Source: Algibacter sp. L1A34
GTDB lineage: Bacteria > Bacteroidota > Bacteroidia > Flavobacteriales > Flavobacteriaceae
Direction of reading: 5' to 3'
NCBI RefSeq assembly: GCF_009796805.1
Contig: NZ_CP047029.1
Coordinates: forward strand, 2,304,501 to 2,368,500
Length of the DNA: 64,000 nucleotides
Part shown: positions 17,898-28,205 of the stretch, piece after piece
Position numbering within the stretch: the first letter of the stretch is position 1
Layout: each line of letters begins with the position of its first letter
Position numbers and translations under genes: made by a program
The notes under the pieces: model-generated
What the model saw: only the letters and a program-made list of their open reading frames with translations
Database searches by the model: none
What the model was told of the DNA's origin: nothing

Positions 17898-19205
17898 ATG
17901 AGTTCTAAATTAAAACTAACCACAGTATTGTTGTTAACTATTTGTTTTTCAACTTTTGCACAGCTTAAAAATAAGCCAGAACTCAATGAAGAGTTTATGG
18001 ATATGGGGTTTGGTATATTTATACATTGGAGTATGGATTCACAGCTGGGTAGTGTTATTAGTCACTCTATGGTTGGTGCTTCTGATGATTATGTGAATCG
18101 TTATATGAACGACCTTCCAAAAACATTTTTTCCAGATAAATTTGATCCCGATGAGTGGGCAAGGTTATTTAAATTAACAGGTGCAGAATATGTGGTGTTT
18201 ACAACAAAACACCATAATGGATTTTGTATGTGGGATACAAAAACAACAGATTTTAATATTATGAACACACCTTACGGAAAAGATATAACCGGTATGTTGG
18301 TTAAATCTTTACGTAAATATGGTTTAAAAGTGGGACTTTATTTTTCACCAGAAGATTTTAGTATGCTACATAAGCAAGGGCATTTAATTTCGAGAAAAGG
18401 ACCAATGACTCAAATTACAGCTAATAAAGAATTGTTTGATTATGATAAATCTCAGGTTAAGGAACTTATTGATAATTATGGACCTATAGATGTTATGTTT
18501 TTTGATGCATTTCATACAAAACCGATGGCGCAATATGTACATGAAATAGCACCAAATGTTGTGGTTACTCGAGGAGAAATGAAAACACCAGAACAAAAAA
18601 TTCCAGATGGCGCCATGCCAGGACCTTGGGAAACCTGTATGACGATGGGAACACAATGGGCTTACAAACCAACGAACGAGGAATATAAAGATGGGGGAGA
18701 TTTAATAAAAAAGTTAATTGAAATAAGAGCCAAAGGCGGTAATTTTTTAATGAATGTGGGACCAAAACCTAATGGGGAATTTGCTATAGAACAAGAGGAA
18801 CGTTTACGCGAAATGGCACTTTGGATGTTTGTAAATAATGAAGCGGTTAAGGATGTAAGAACAGTACCTAATATTATAAAAGATGGCGATTTATGGTTTA
18901 CCAAAGCTAAAGATGAAAATACGGCCTATGTTTTTATAACAAACCAGAAAAATTGGTTTAAAGGTTTTAGAAGAAATTTTATGCTTAAAAATATAAAGGC
19001 AACTAAGAGTTCTATAATTTCTGTGTTAGGACAAAATGATTTGGTTGTAGAATATTGGCCAGAAAACACGCCAACAACAAGATATATTCAGCATGATAAA
19101 TTGTTGGAAATTTCGGTGAGTAAAGCACAAAGACTTTATAACGATAAAATTTGGCCAAACCCTATTGTGGTTAAAATTACAAACGTTGAATTCATCGGAA
19201 AATAA
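17898..19205 (+). CDS. GH29 family alpha-L-fucosidase-like enzyme
   Basis: A 435-residue exported enzyme with a signal peptide (cleavage near TFAQ, residue 22) and a GH29 catalytic TIM barrel. Visible family motifs are FGIFIHWS, VVFTTKHHNGFCMWD and GLYFSPEDF, and the strand holding the nucleophile reads IDVMFFDAF, placing the likely nucleophile aspartate at residue 203. The usual WFDG sequence is altered to FFDA, so substrate preference may differ from canonical fucosidases. A C-terminal beta domain follows. It begins 4 bases after the GH92 stop, so translation is probably coupled. GH29 members release alpha-L-fucose, and some act on related sugars. Confidence 0.88.
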   Translation: MSSKLKLTTVLLLTICFSTFAQLKNKPELNEEFMDMGFGIFIHWSMDSQLGSVISHSMVGASDDYVNRYMNDLPKTFFPDKFDPDEWARLFKLTGAEYVVFTTKHHNGFCMWDTKTTDFNIMNTPYGKDITGMLVKSLRKYGLKVGLYFSPEDFSMLHKQGHLISRKGPMTQITANKELFDYDKSQVKELIDNYGPIDVMFFDAFHTKPMAQYVHEIAPNVVVTRGEMKTPEQKIPDGAMPGPWETCMTMGTQWAYKPTNEEYKDGGDLIKKLIEIRAKGGNFLMNVGPKPNGEFAIEQEERLREMALWMFVNNEAVKDVRTVPNIIKDGDLWFTKAKDENTAYVFITNQKNWFKGFRRNFMLKNIKATKSSIISVLGQNDLVVEYWPENTPTTRYIQHDKLLEISVSKAQRLYNDKIWPNPIVVKITNVEFIGK

Positions 19206-19284
19206 TTATTCGATTTGTACTGTTTGTATTTGCCTAATAACGTTTTTTAAAATTGAAAAACTCAAAAAAAATATTTGTAATACA

Positions 19285-21843
19285 ATGAGACTATACAGGC
19301 TTGTAATTATTCTATGTTTGGTTCCTGTTTTAGGAATAGCACAAACGTTAAATCCTTATCAAAATCAAACTTTATCTATTGAAGAACGGGTAAATGATTT
19401 GATAGAGCGATTAACTGTTGAAGAAAAAGTATCATTACTAGTGTCTACAGCAGAAGCCATTCCGCGGTTAGATGTTGAGAAATATTATCATGGTAATGAA
19501 GCCTTACATGGTGTTGTAAAAGGAGGGCGTTTTACTGTTTTTCCGCAGGCAATCGCTTTATCTGCAACTTGGAATCCAGATTTAATTTATAAGGTGTCAA
19601 CGGCAATTTCAGACGAAGCTAGAGGAAAGTGGAATTTCTATAATCAAGGTAAAGATCAAAAAAATGTTTACAGTGATTTACTAACTTTTTGGTCGCCAAC
19701 CATTAATATGGCGAGAGACCCTAGATGGGGCAGAACGCCAGAAACATACGGGGAAGATCCTTTTTTAACCAGTAAAATGGGTGTTTCGTTTGTAAAAGGA
19801 CTTCAAGGTAATGATGAAAACTATCTTAAAGTAGTTTCAACCCCAAAACATTTTGTTGCTAATAATCAAGAAGATAATAGATTTGCTTATAATGCTGTAG
19901 TTTCAGAAAAATCATTACGCGAATATTACTTTCCTGCATATAAAGCAGCTGTGAAAGAAGGACACGCACAATCTATTATGAGTGCCTATAATGCCATAAA
20001 CGGCGTGCCAAGCACAGCCAATAATTGGCTTTTAAATACGGTTTTAAGAAACGAATGGGGGTTTTCGGGCTATGTAGTTAGTGATTGTGGAGCACCAACA
20101 TATTTAGTGAAATCTCATCACTATGTTGATACTAAGGAACTCGCTGCTAAAGTTGCTATTGAGGCTGGTTTAGACTTAGAATGTGGTAATGATATTTATG
20201 CAAAACATTTATTATCTGCATTTAAAAGAGGGATGGTTTCTCAATCATCCATAGATAAATCGGTTAAAAGAGTTTTAAAAGCAAGATTTAAACTTGGTAT
20301 TTTCGATTCAACAGATAATAATCCATACACTAAAATTTCACCTGAAGTTATTGGGTCTAAAAAACATCAAAATTTAGCTTTAGAAACTTCAAGACAATCA
20401 ATTGTTCTTCTAAAGAATCAAAACCATATTTTACCTTTAAATTCAGATAAAATAAAGAAAATTACGGTTGTTGGTTTTAATGCGAATCAGGTTGTTTTTG
20501 GCGATTATAGCGGGTTATCTGTTATAAAACCAATATCACCACTCGAAGGTATTAAAAATAAAGTAGGTGATAAGGTTGAAGTAAAATACGTGAAATGGAA
20601 AACGGCTGCAAGAAATTTAAATATTTTGGAAGCCGAGAATTTACGAAATGACTTTAATGATGAACCTGGTTTGTATGGTGAATATTTTGACGATAAATTT
20701 TTAGAAGGCACACCTCAAACCCGAGTAGATAAGGTGGTGAATTTCGATCCTGTAAATAATCCGCCGGATCCGTACACAAATTACAGACATAAATCGATGC
20801 GATGGACGGGGTATATTAAGCCTAATTTTTCTGGAACTTATAAAATTGGAGTAAACTCGGATGATGGGATACGTTTATGGCTAAATAATGAATTAGTTGT
20901 GGATGCTTGGCATAATCGTGGAACAACTACCGATCAAGTAGAAATTAACATGGAAGCCGGGGAGAAATATGCTATTAAATTAGAGTATTTTGATAATGGA
21001 GGCGATGCCGTATGCCAATTACTTTGGGAAGTGCCAGGAAATGAAAATGGAACCTTATATGACGAAGATATTGAAGCTGCAAAAACTAGTGATTATGTAA
21101 TTGCAGTAATGGGTATCAATAAAACTATTGAAAAGGAAGGAAAAGATAAAACCTCACTAAATTTACCAGAAGATCAAATTAATTATATAAAAGAGATTTA
21201 CGCCGAAAACAAGAACATGATAGTGGTTTTAGTAGCTGGAAGTTCTTTGGCTATTAATTGGATGGACGAAAACATCCCAGCTATTGTTGATGCTTGGTAT
21301 CCTGGGGAATCTGGTGGTACAGCTATTGCAGATGTATTATTTGGCGATTATAATCCTGCTGGAAGATTGCCGTTTACATTTTATAAATCAATTACAGATT
21401 TACCTCCAATGGATGATTATGAAGTTTCTAATGGAAGAACATATATGTACTTTCAAGGTGAAGAATTATATCCTTTTGGTTACGGTTTAAGTTATACCAA
21501 ATTTGATTATAGCGGTTTTAAACTTAAAAAGAATAACGATAAAATCATGATTTCTGCTACTATTAAAAACACGGGAGATTATGATGGAGATGAAGTTGTT
21601 CAATTATATTATAAATTACCTAAAACAGTGTCTAAAAGACCTATTAAGAAATTGATTGGTTTTAATAGAACTTCAATAAATATTGGAAAATCTGAGAAAG
21701 TCGAATTCGAAATATCTAGAAAAGATTTACAGTTTTGGGATGAAGAAAAAAAACAATGGAGTTTTGAAAGTGGAGATTATGAGTTTATGCTTGGCACTTC
21801 ATCTAAAGACATTCGATTAAAGAAAATAATTTCAATAAATTAG
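19285..21843 (+). CDS. GH3 family beta-glycosidase with PA14 insertion
   Basis: An 852-residue exported enzyme. Domains in order are a signal peptide (to about residue 20), the GH3 N-terminal barrel with nucleophile D267 in GYVVSDCGAP, the GH3 C-terminal sandwich interrupted by a PA14 domain (about residues 455-590, with LYGEYFDD and SDDGIRLWLNN), and a C-terminal fibronectin-III-like domain. GH3 enzymes of this layout act as beta-glucosidases or beta-xylosidases, and the PA14 insertion often shapes the entrance to the active site. The reading frame extends upstream to 19165, overlapping the preceding gene, but the ATG at 19285 gives the only convincing signal peptide. It lies in the enzyme operon, 79 bases after the GH29 gene. 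Confidence 0.92.
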   Translation: MRLYRLVIILCLVPVLGIAQTLNPYQNQTLSIEERVNDLIERLTVEEKVSLLVSTAEAIPRLDVEKYYHGNEALHGVVKGGRFTVFPQAIALSATWNPDLIYKVSTAISDEARGKWNFYNQGKDQKNVYSDLLTFWSPTINMARDPRWGRTPETYGEDPFLTSKMGVSFVKGLQGNDENYLKVVSTPKHFVANNQEDNRFAYNAVVSEKSLREYYFPAYKAAVKEGHAQSIMSAYNAINGVPSTANNWLLNTVLRNEWGFSGYVVSDCGAPTYLVKSHHYVDTKELAAKVAIEAGLDLECGNDIYAKHLLSAFKRGMVSQSSIDKSVKRVLKARFKLGIFDSTDNNPYTKISPEVIGSKKHQNLALETSRQSIVLLKNQNHILPLNSDKIKKITVVGFNANQVVFGDYSGLSVIKPISPLEGIKNKVGDKVEVKYVKWKTAARNLNILEAENLRNDFNDEPGLYGEYFDDKFLEGTPQTRVDKVVNFDPVNNPPDPYTNYRHKSMRWTGYIKPNFSGTYKIGVNSDDGIRLWLNNELVVDAWHNRGTTTDQVEINMEAGEKYAIKLEYFDNGGDAVCQLLWEVPGNENGTLYDEDIEAAKTSDYVIAVMGINKTIEKEGKDKTSLNLPEDQINYIKEIYAENKNMIVVLVAGSSLAINWMDENIPAIVDAWYPGESGGTAIADVLFGDYNPAGRLPFTFYKSITDLPPMDDYEVSNGRTYMYFQGEELYPFGYGLSYTKFDYSGFKLKKNNDKIMISATIKNTGDYDGDEVVQLYYKLPKTVSKRPIKKLIGFNRTSINIGKSEKVEFEISRKDLQFWDEEKKQWSFESGDYEFMLGTSSKDIRLKKIISIN

Positions 21844-21904
21844 CGAACCGACATTCAAAAATTATAAATTTCTGTTTTACAAACGCGTTTTATATCCATT
21901 AAAA

Positions 21905-23317
21905 ATGAAAAATCTAATTAAAAAAAATACGCTTTACAGTTTAGTAGTTCTTTGTTTAGCATTCAATTTCAGCGTCGCGCAGACACCGGATAAAATGGAT
22001 TGGTGGAAAGATGCCAAATTTGGTATGTTTATGCATTGGGGTTTATACTCTCAAACTGCTGGTTATTGGGATGGTCATAAAGCAAAAGGGAATGAGCATT
22101 TTATGATTCATGAAAAGATATCATTAAAGGAATACGCCACCATTGCCGACGACTTTAATCCTGTTAATTTTAATGCTGAAAAATGGGTGCTTACTGCGAA
22201 AGCGGCCGGCATGAAATACATTATTATCACCTCTAAACATCACGATGGTTTTGCAATGTTCAATTCGCCATCCAATGACTATAATATTAAAGAACGTACA
22301 CCGTATGCTAAAGATCCCATGAAAGAACTTGTAGATGCTTGCCATAAACACGATATGAAATTTGGGTTTTATTATTCTTTAGGTCGAGATTGGGAAGATC
22401 CAGATGTTGCTACAAATTGGCCACATAAAGGCGGGAGAAGTAATTTGGTAGATTATCCTGATGAAGATATAAAAGTGTTTAGTCGTTACTTTGAAAGAAA
22501 GGTAAAGCCTCAAATAAAGGAATTATTAACGCAGTATGGAAAAATTGATGTGATTTGGTTTGATACACCAGAGCTTATTAGTCCAGATGAAAGTAAAGAG
22601 TTAAGAGAATTGATATTGAATATTCAACCAGACTGTATCATTAATAGCCGTATAAAACATGGATTTGGCGATTACGAAGTTAAAGAACAAAAAATAAGTG
22701 AGAATTTAGAAGTAGAACCATGGGAAGCCTGCATTACTATGGGGAAAAACTGGGGATATATTGAGTATGATACGATTTATAAATCTTCGGAATTAATGAC
22801 AAGACAGTTACTAGAAATAGTAAGTAAAGGTGGTAATTTATTACTGAATAATGGGCCAACAGGAAAGGGCGAAATAACTAATTTGGCGCAAGAGCGATTG
22901 GCACAAATTGGGGAATGGATGAAACAAAATGGCGAAGGTGTTTACGGTTCTAAACCGTGGAAAGTACAAGGGGAACGTCTTAATAAAATTCAGAAGTCTA
23001 TAAAAAAAGCTAATCTTTCTGAAGAAGAAAACCTAATGAAAGATAATGCAAATGACGCCACATCAAAAGATGTTTTTCCAGAGGTTCGCTTTACTTCTAA
23101 AGCGGGTGCGGTATATGCTTATGTTTGTAGTGCGACCGAAAATGAAGTACTCATAAAGTCACTTTCAACCAAAAATGAAAGGCAAATTAAATCTGTAACA
23201 CGATTAGATACTTCGGAAAAAGTAAAATGGAATCAAACCGATGCTGGTTTAGTCTTAAATATTCCAAATTATTCCGAAAATGAAATCCCTATTACAGGTT
23301 TTAAAATAGAATTGTAA
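21905..23317 (+). CDS. GH29 family alpha-L-fucosidase
   Basis: A 470-residue exported GH29 enzyme with a signal peptide (cleavage near SVAQ, residue 26). Family motifs are FGMFMHWGLYS, IIITSKHHDGFAMF and GFYYSLGRDW, with the nucleophile aspartate at residue 220 in IDVIWFDTPE. The C-terminal beta-sandwich has an extra lysine- and glutamate-rich stretch (about residues 365-390). It is only distantly similar to the GH29 enzyme at 17898, so the two probably act on different linkages or sugars. It lies 61 bases after the GH3 gene and 52 before the esterase/PI-PLC fusion, within the same operon. Confidence 0.92.
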   Translation: MKNLIKKNTLYSLVVLCLAFNFSVAQTPDKMDWWKDAKFGMFMHWGLYSQTAGYWDGHKAKGNEHFMIHEKISLKEYATIADDFNPVNFNAEKWVLTAKAAGMKYIIITSKHHDGFAMFNSPSNDYNIKERTPYAKDPMKELVDACHKHDMKFGFYYSLGRDWEDPDVATNWPHKGGRSNLVDYPDEDIKVFSRYFERKVKPQIKELLTQYGKIDVIWFDTPELISPDESKELRELILNIQPDCIINSRIKHGFGDYEVKEQKISENLEVEPWEACITMGKNWGYIEYDTIYKSSELMTRQLLEIVSKGGNLLLNNGPTGKGEITNLAQERLAQIGEWMKQNGEGVYGSKPWKVQGERLNKIQKSIKKANLSEEENLMKDNANDATSKDVFPEVRFTSKAGAVYAYVCSATENEVLIKSLSTKNERQIKSVTRLDTSEKVKWNQTDAGLVLNIPNYSENEIPITGFKIEL

Positions 23318-23369
23318 TTATTCTAAAAGTATAAATTTTAGAGTTTTTTATAAATAACAGCATGTATTA

Positions 23370-25220
23370 ATGAATTGTATTAAAACAAAACTCATCATTG
23401 TTTTCTTGTTATTAGCTTTCATTTCAGAAGGACAAGGAAGAAAGATTATCGATTTATGGCCAAACGATGTTCCTGGACAAGTTGAAAAAAAACAACCTGC
23501 TAAATTATCCGATAATATTTCGGGTGGGGTTACTAGAATAAGTGAAGTAACAAATCCGTTACTAACTGTTTTTAAACCCGAAAAGCCCAATAAGTCTAAG
23601 GCCGGAATTATTGTTTGTCCAGGTGGTGGCTATGGTATTTTAGCAATCGATAAGGAAGGTTATGAAATAGCTGAATGGCTAAATTCTATTGGATATACAG
23701 CATTTGTGTTACAATATCGTGTTCCTAAAAATAAAGAAGGAGCAGCTCAAGATGTGCAACGAGCTATAAAATTAGTAAGAAGTAAGACTTCTGAATTCGA
23801 CTTGAGTTCGCAAAAAATTGGACTTATAGGCTTTTCGGCTGGGGGTCATTTATCAGCGTTAGCTTCTACCAATTATAAAAATAATTTTTACAAGAAACAG
23901 GATGATATAGATCTTTTTTCTAGCCGTCCAGATTTCACCATGTTAATTTATCCAGCTTATCTAGATAAAGGTGAAAACAAAACCATTGAACCTAATTTTG
24001 AGTTTGATAAATATATTCCTCCATTTTTTATTTTTGGAACTGCCGATGATCACTACGGAAATAGTGGTTTGGTGATGGCTCAGGCTATTCGTAATAACAA
24101 AACTGTTGTAGAGCAACACATGTATAGTGAAGGTGGACATGGGTATGGTTTACGAAAAGGAAATAAAGCCGCTGAAGTTTGGCCAAAATTAGCTAAAACA
24201 TGGCTTGATAATTTATTAATACCAGCCAAGAAATTTAATGATATACAAGTTATAGGAAGTCATAATTCTTATAAAATTCAAATAGAAAAATCATTGTTCG
24301 ATTTTTTATCAACTAAAGATAATGAGCGAATGAAAAGTTTACAATATGGTCATGTTTCACTAGAAGAACAGTTAAGTTTAGGTTTACGGAATTTAGAATT
24401 AGATGTTTTTTATGATCCAATGGGAGGTCATTTTTCTAATCCAAAAGGTTTAGATATAATGAAATCTAAAGGTATAGAAACTTTGGCATTTGATAAAGAA
24501 GAGAAGTTGAAACAGCCTGGTTTAAAAATGTTTCATATTCAAGATATTGATTTTAGAAGCCACCAATTATTGTTTAAAGATGGATTAAGAGTATTAAAAA
24601 AATGGTCTAATAATAATTCAAACCACACACCAGTAGTTATTTTAATAAATGCAAAAGATCAAAGAGTGGATGGAACAAGAAATCCGTTGCCATTTACTTC
24701 GGAAGCTTTAGATAGTATAGATTCAGAAATTAGGAGTGTGTTTTCAAAAGAACAATTAATTACGCCTAATGATGTTCGTAGTGAATTTGCAACTTTGGAG
24801 AAAGCCATTTTAATAAAAGGTTGGCCAGAGTTAGGGTTAACAAAAGGAAAGTTCTTATTTGTTTTAGATGAAAAGGAAGATAAAATAAACAAATACATAA
24901 AAGGTCACCCCAATTTAGATGGGAGAGTGATGTTTGTAAATAGTAAAGAAGGTAGCCCAGAAGCTGCCTTTAGGATTATAAACAATCCAATTACCGATTT
25001 CGATTATATAAAAGAATTGGTTGCTAAAGGATATATGGTGAGAACCCGTTCAGATGCAGGGACTAAAGAAGCGAGAGCAAATAATTATGATAGGTTTCTA
25101 AAAGCAAAAGCATCGGGAGCACAAGTGATTTCTACAGACTATTATGTACCATCGACTTTATTTGAATCGGATTTTAAAGTAATTTTTGAAGATGAAACTT
25201 ATGAACGTATTAAAGAATAA
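23370..25220 (+). CDS. Two-domain protein: alpha/beta-hydrolase esterase fused to a Ca2+-dependent PI-PLC-like domain
   Basis: A 616-residue exported protein that looks like two complete enzymes in one chain. Residues about 23-285 form an alpha/beta-hydrolase of the carbohydrate-esterase type, with an oxyanion CPGGGYG loop, nucleophile S156 in GFSAGGH, an aspartate in GTADDH (near 226) and histidine 257 in EGGHGYG. Residues about 288-616 match the Ca2+-dependent phosphoinositide phospholipase C family (PI-PLC-C1 type): VIGSHNSY with H298, LELDVFYDP with E343 and D345, and MFHIQDIDF with H389. The second half should cleave phosphodiester bonds of inositol lipids. The operon context of glycosidases, phosphatase and inositol oxygenase suggests a glycosylated phosphoinositol lipid as substrate. 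Activities are predicted only. Confidence 0.85.
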   Translation: MNCIKTKLIIVFLLLAFISEGQGRKIIDLWPNDVPGQVEKKQPAKLSDNISGGVTRISEVTNPLLTVFKPEKPNKSKAGIIVCPGGGYGILAIDKEGYEIAEWLNSIGYTAFVLQYRVPKNKEGAAQDVQRAIKLVRSKTSEFDLSSQKIGLIGFSAGGHLSALASTNYKNNFYKKQDDIDLFSSRPDFTMLIYPAYLDKGENKTIEPNFEFDKYIPPFFIFGTADDHYGNSGLVMAQAIRNNKTVVEQHMYSEGGHGYGLRKGNKAAEVWPKLAKTWLDNLLIPAKKFNDIQVIGSHNSYKIQIEKSLFDFLSTKDNERMKSLQYGHVSLEEQLSLGLRNLELDVFYDPMGGHFSNPKGLDIMKSKGIETLAFDKEEKLKQPGLKMFHIQDIDFRSHQLLFKDGLRVLKKWSNNNSNHTPVVILINAKDQRVDGTRNPLPFTSEALDSIDSEIRSVFSKEQLITPNDVRSEFATLEKAILIKGWPELGLTKGKFLFVLDEKEDKINKYIKGHPNLDGRVMFVNSKEGSPEAAFRIINNPITDFDYIKELVAKGYMVRTRSDAGTKEARANNYDRFLKAKASGAQVISTDYYVPSTLFESDFKVIFEDETYERIKE

Positions 25221-25224
25221 TAGC

Positions 25225-28197
25225 ATGTTAAAAAATATAGGATTACTTATTTTATGCTTTCATATGTCGGTTTTGTCGGCTCAAACTATTGGGGATTCTA
25301 AATTTTCAATTGTTGAAGGTAATCAGGTGGTTTCCGTATTAATCGATAAAAGTGATTCTAAAGTAGTAAGTATAGCTTCTAATATATTTGCTGAAGATGT
25401 TTTTGAAATTTCAGGGAAAAAACCAAATATTATTTCAAAATCATCAAAAGAATCGAATGTTATTATCGCTGGGACTATTGGTAAAAACAAGATTATTGAT
25501 CAATTAATTTCAAGCGGAAAAATTGAAGTTTCAGAGATTAAAGGAGATTGGGAGCGTTATAGTATTCAGTTAGTAGATAATCCAATAAAAGGCATTAAAA
25601 AAGCACTAATTATTGTTGGAAGTGATCGTCGCGGTACTGCCTACGGTATTTTAGAACTATCTAGAAAAATGGGTGTTTCTCCATGGGAATGGTGGGCAGA
25701 TGTTACTCCAGGGAAAAAAGAAAATATTACTATTTCAATACAAAATGAAACATCGAAACGTCCTTCTGTAAAATATAGAGGTGTTTTTTTAAATGATGAA
25801 GATTGGGGTTTACAACGTTGGGCGGCCTTAAATTTTGAGCCAGAAACGGGAGATATGGGACCGAAAACCTATGCTAAGGTATTCGAGTTGTTATTGCGGT
25901 TAAGAGCTAATACTATTTGGCCTGCCATGCATTCTAGTACCAAGCCATTTTACTCATTTCCTAAAAATAAAATTGTGGCAGATAATTATGCTATAGTTAT
26001 CGGAACATCTCACGCAGAGCCTATGTTGAGTAACATAAACACGGAATGGAATCATGATACCATGGGAGAATACCGATACGATACTAATTCGGAAACCATA
26101 AAAAAGTTATTTACAAAACGGGTTAAAGAAACGGCAGATTTTGATGGTATTTATACCACAGGTATGCGTGGTGAACACGATTCTCCTATGATTGTTGGAG
26201 AAGACGATACCGATGCCCAAGTGAAATTGTTAGAGCGTGTTATTACAGATCAGCGTGCTATTCTAAAAAAGGAAACAAAAAAGCATCCAAATACTATTCC
26301 GCAGGCCTTTGTACCGTATAAAGAAGTATTGAGTTATTACCAAAGCGGATTAAAATTACCAGAAGATATAACACTAGTATGGACCGATGATAATTACGGT
26401 TATATTCGCCAATTAAGTAACCCTGAAGAGCAAAAACGACCGGGAGGAGCTGGTGTTTATTATCATACCTCGTATTGGGGGCGTCCGCACGATTATCTTT
26501 GGTTAAACTCTACAAATCCTGTTTTAATGTGGGAAGAAATGTCTAAGGCATATCAATTTCAATCGCGTGATATTTGGATTTTAAATTGTGGAGATATCAA
26601 GCCGCACGAATACAATATCGAGCTATTTTTAGATATGGCTTGGAATATGGATGATTTCGAAAAAAGCAGTTCTGTAAAATCACACATGAACAATTGGGCA
26701 ACTCGTGAATTTGGGAGCCACTCTGCAACCGAAATCACAAATGTGCTATTCGAAAATAATAGATTGGCATATATACGCCGTCCGGAATTTATGGCGTGGA
26801 GCCAAGTGGAGCCCGTTACTAAAGCAGGCGAAACGGAGCTAACGCAATATCATTATGGTGATGAGGTTTCAGTAAGAATTAAGAACTATCAAGATATTAT
26901 TGATACAACAGAAAAACTGTATGAAAATATAGATGGGAATAGAAAAGATGCCTTTTTTCAATTAGTTTATTATCCCATAATTGGAGCTTCAAAACTTAAT
27001 CAGAAATGGTTATATAACTTCAAAAATAAGTTTACAGCACAACAGGGCAGACAGAGTGCAAATTACTTTAGAGAACAATCTAACGCGGCTTTTCATCGTA
27101 TAGAAAAAGAAACAGATTACTATAATACAAAACTTCAACAAGGTAAATGGAATCATATTATGACGATGGCTCCTCGATTTTTACCCGTTTTCTCTAAACC
27201 TGCCATGTCTCAAGTAGATACAAAAGAAAAAGCAAGTTTAGGCTTAGCTTTAGAAGGATATCAAATGGAAGTTAACGATGAAATTATTAATAGTTATGCC
27301 AATGTATTACCTGTTTTTAATAGCTACACAGATAGCAAATATTTTATTGATGTATTTGTAAAAGGTGAGGGGGAAGTTAATTGGGAAGCTACACCAAAGG
27401 CTGATTGGATTACACTATCAGAAAAAAAAGGAATGCTTAATGCTTATATAGGTGAAACTGAAAAACGTATTTGGGTAAGTATCGATTGGGCTAAAGTACC
27501 AAAAGGGGAAAATAAAAAAGAAGCACCTTTGGGTCATGATTTTCAATTAATTCCACCAAGTTTTAAAGTGAATAGTGCTATCGATTTTATTTCAAATGGA
27601 AAAACAACAAGCATAGGTGTTTCTGTTTATAATCCAGAGTTTGAATCTTTAAAAGACTATAACGGCTTTGTTGAAGATAAAGGTTATGTCTCTATTAATG
27701 CTGAAAATTTCACTAGAAAAAAAGACGGTAAAGAAGCACAGTGGCAAGTTTTTGAAGGTATTGGTTATACCAATAAAGTGATAACAGCTTTGCCTAGAGA
27801 CACAAAGTCGATTACAGATATTGAAAAAATAAAAACAAATAGTGCCGTTTTAGAATACGATTTTTATACTTTTAATTTTGGAGAAGTAAGTGTGAATTTA
27901 CAAGCTGTACCAACCCATGCACCACATGCCGGAATTGGAGTGCGTTGTGCCGTTTCTATAGATAATGCTGAGCCTGTAATAGTAGATTTTCAAACGTTTG
28001 GGCGCAGCGAAACATGGAAAGAGAATGTACTTAAAAATGCTACTGTAAAATCGGTTAAACAAATTGTAAATACCGCAGGAAAACATACATTAAAAATTTG
28101 GATGGTAGATGCAGGTGTTATGCTCGATCAAGTATTGATTGATTTGGGAGGTTGGAAAAAAAGTTATGCATTCCCTAAAGAAACAGTTAAAAAATAA
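25225..28197 (+). CDS. GH115 family alpha-glucuronidase
   Basis: A 990-residue exported enzyme of GH115, whose characterised members release alpha-linked (4-O-methyl-)glucuronic acid, mainly from xylan side chains. The N-terminal domain ends with GSDRRGTAYGILELSRKMGVSPWEWWADVTP, split here by function: a nucleotide-free alpha/beta domain leading into the barrel. The barrel has LVWTDDNYGYIRQLS and NCGDIKPHEYNIE, and two C-terminal beta domains bring it to the usual GH115 length of about 950-1000. In-frame ATGs lie at 25186, 25201 and 25225; the last gives the tidiest signal peptide (MLKNIGLLILCFHMSVLSAQ) and starts 4 bases after the preceding stop. The glucuronic acid of glycosylinositol lipids is an attractive target, inferred from its neighbours. 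Confidence 0.93.
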   Translation: MLKNIGLLILCFHMSVLSAQTIGDSKFSIVEGNQVVSVLIDKSDSKVVSIASNIFAEDVFEISGKKPNIISKSSKESNVIIAGTIGKNKIIDQLISSGKIEVSEIKGDWERYSIQLVDNPIKGIKKALIIVGSDRRGTAYGILELSRKMGVSPWEWWADVTPGKKENITISIQNETSKRPSVKYRGVFLNDEDWGLQRWAALNFEPETGDMGPKTYAKVFELLLRLRANTIWPAMHSSTKPFYSFPKNKIVADNYAIVIGTSHAEPMLSNINTEWNHDTMGEYRYDTNSETIKKLFTKRVKETADFDGIYTTGMRGEHDSPMIVGEDDTDAQVKLLERVITDQRAILKKETKKHPNTIPQAFVPYKEVLSYYQSGLKLPEDITLVWTDDNYGYIRQLSNPEEQKRPGGAGVYYHTSYWGRPHDYLWLNSTNPVLMWEEMSKAYQFQSRDIWILNCGDIKPHEYNIELFLDMAWNMDDFEKSSSVKSHMNNWATREFGSHSATEITNVLFENNRLAYIRRPEFMAWSQVEPVTKAGETELTQYHYGDEVSVRIKNYQDIIDTTEKLYENIDGNRKDAFFQLVYYPIIGASKLNQKWLYNFKNKFTAQQGRQSANYFREQSNAAFHRIEKETDYYNTKLQQGKWNHIMTMAPRFLPVFSKPAMSQVDTKEKASLGLALEGYQMEVNDEIINSYANVLPVFNSYTDSKYFIDVFVKGEGEVNWEATPKADWITLSEKKGMLNAYIGETEKRIWVSIDWAKVPKGENKKEAPLGHDFQLIPPSFKVNSAIDFISNGKTTSIGVSVYNPEFESLKDYNGFVEDKGYVSINAENFTRKKDGKEAQWQVFEGIGYTNKVITALPRDTKSITDIEKIKTNSAVLEYDFYTFNFGEVSVNLQAVPTHAPHAGIGVRCAVSIDNAEPVIVDFQTFGRSETWKENVLKNATVKSVKQIVNTAGKHTLKIWMVDAGVMLDQVLIDLGGWKKSYAFPKETVKK

Positions 28198-28205
28198 AAA
28201 CAGAT

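Noticed and set aside
19165-19284. N-terminal extension of the GH3 gene overlapping the preceding GH29 gene
   Set aside because: The extension of 40 residues is cysteine-rich and unlike any signal peptide, while the ATG at 19285 is followed by a normal one.
15569-25220. GPI-anchor glycan as the target
   Set aside because: Mannosidase and PI-PLC would fit, but no hexosaminidase for the glucosamine-inositol core is visible and GH115 would have no role. It cannot be excluded.
13523-28197. Interpretation of the main PUL as a glucuronoxylan locus
   Set aside because: GH115, GH3 and an esterase would fit, but there is no endoxylanase (GH10, GH11, GH8, GH30 type), GH43 or GH67 in the window. PI-PLC, phosphoesterase and inositol oxygenase would also be unexplained. 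It is kept as an alternative, not as the best reading.
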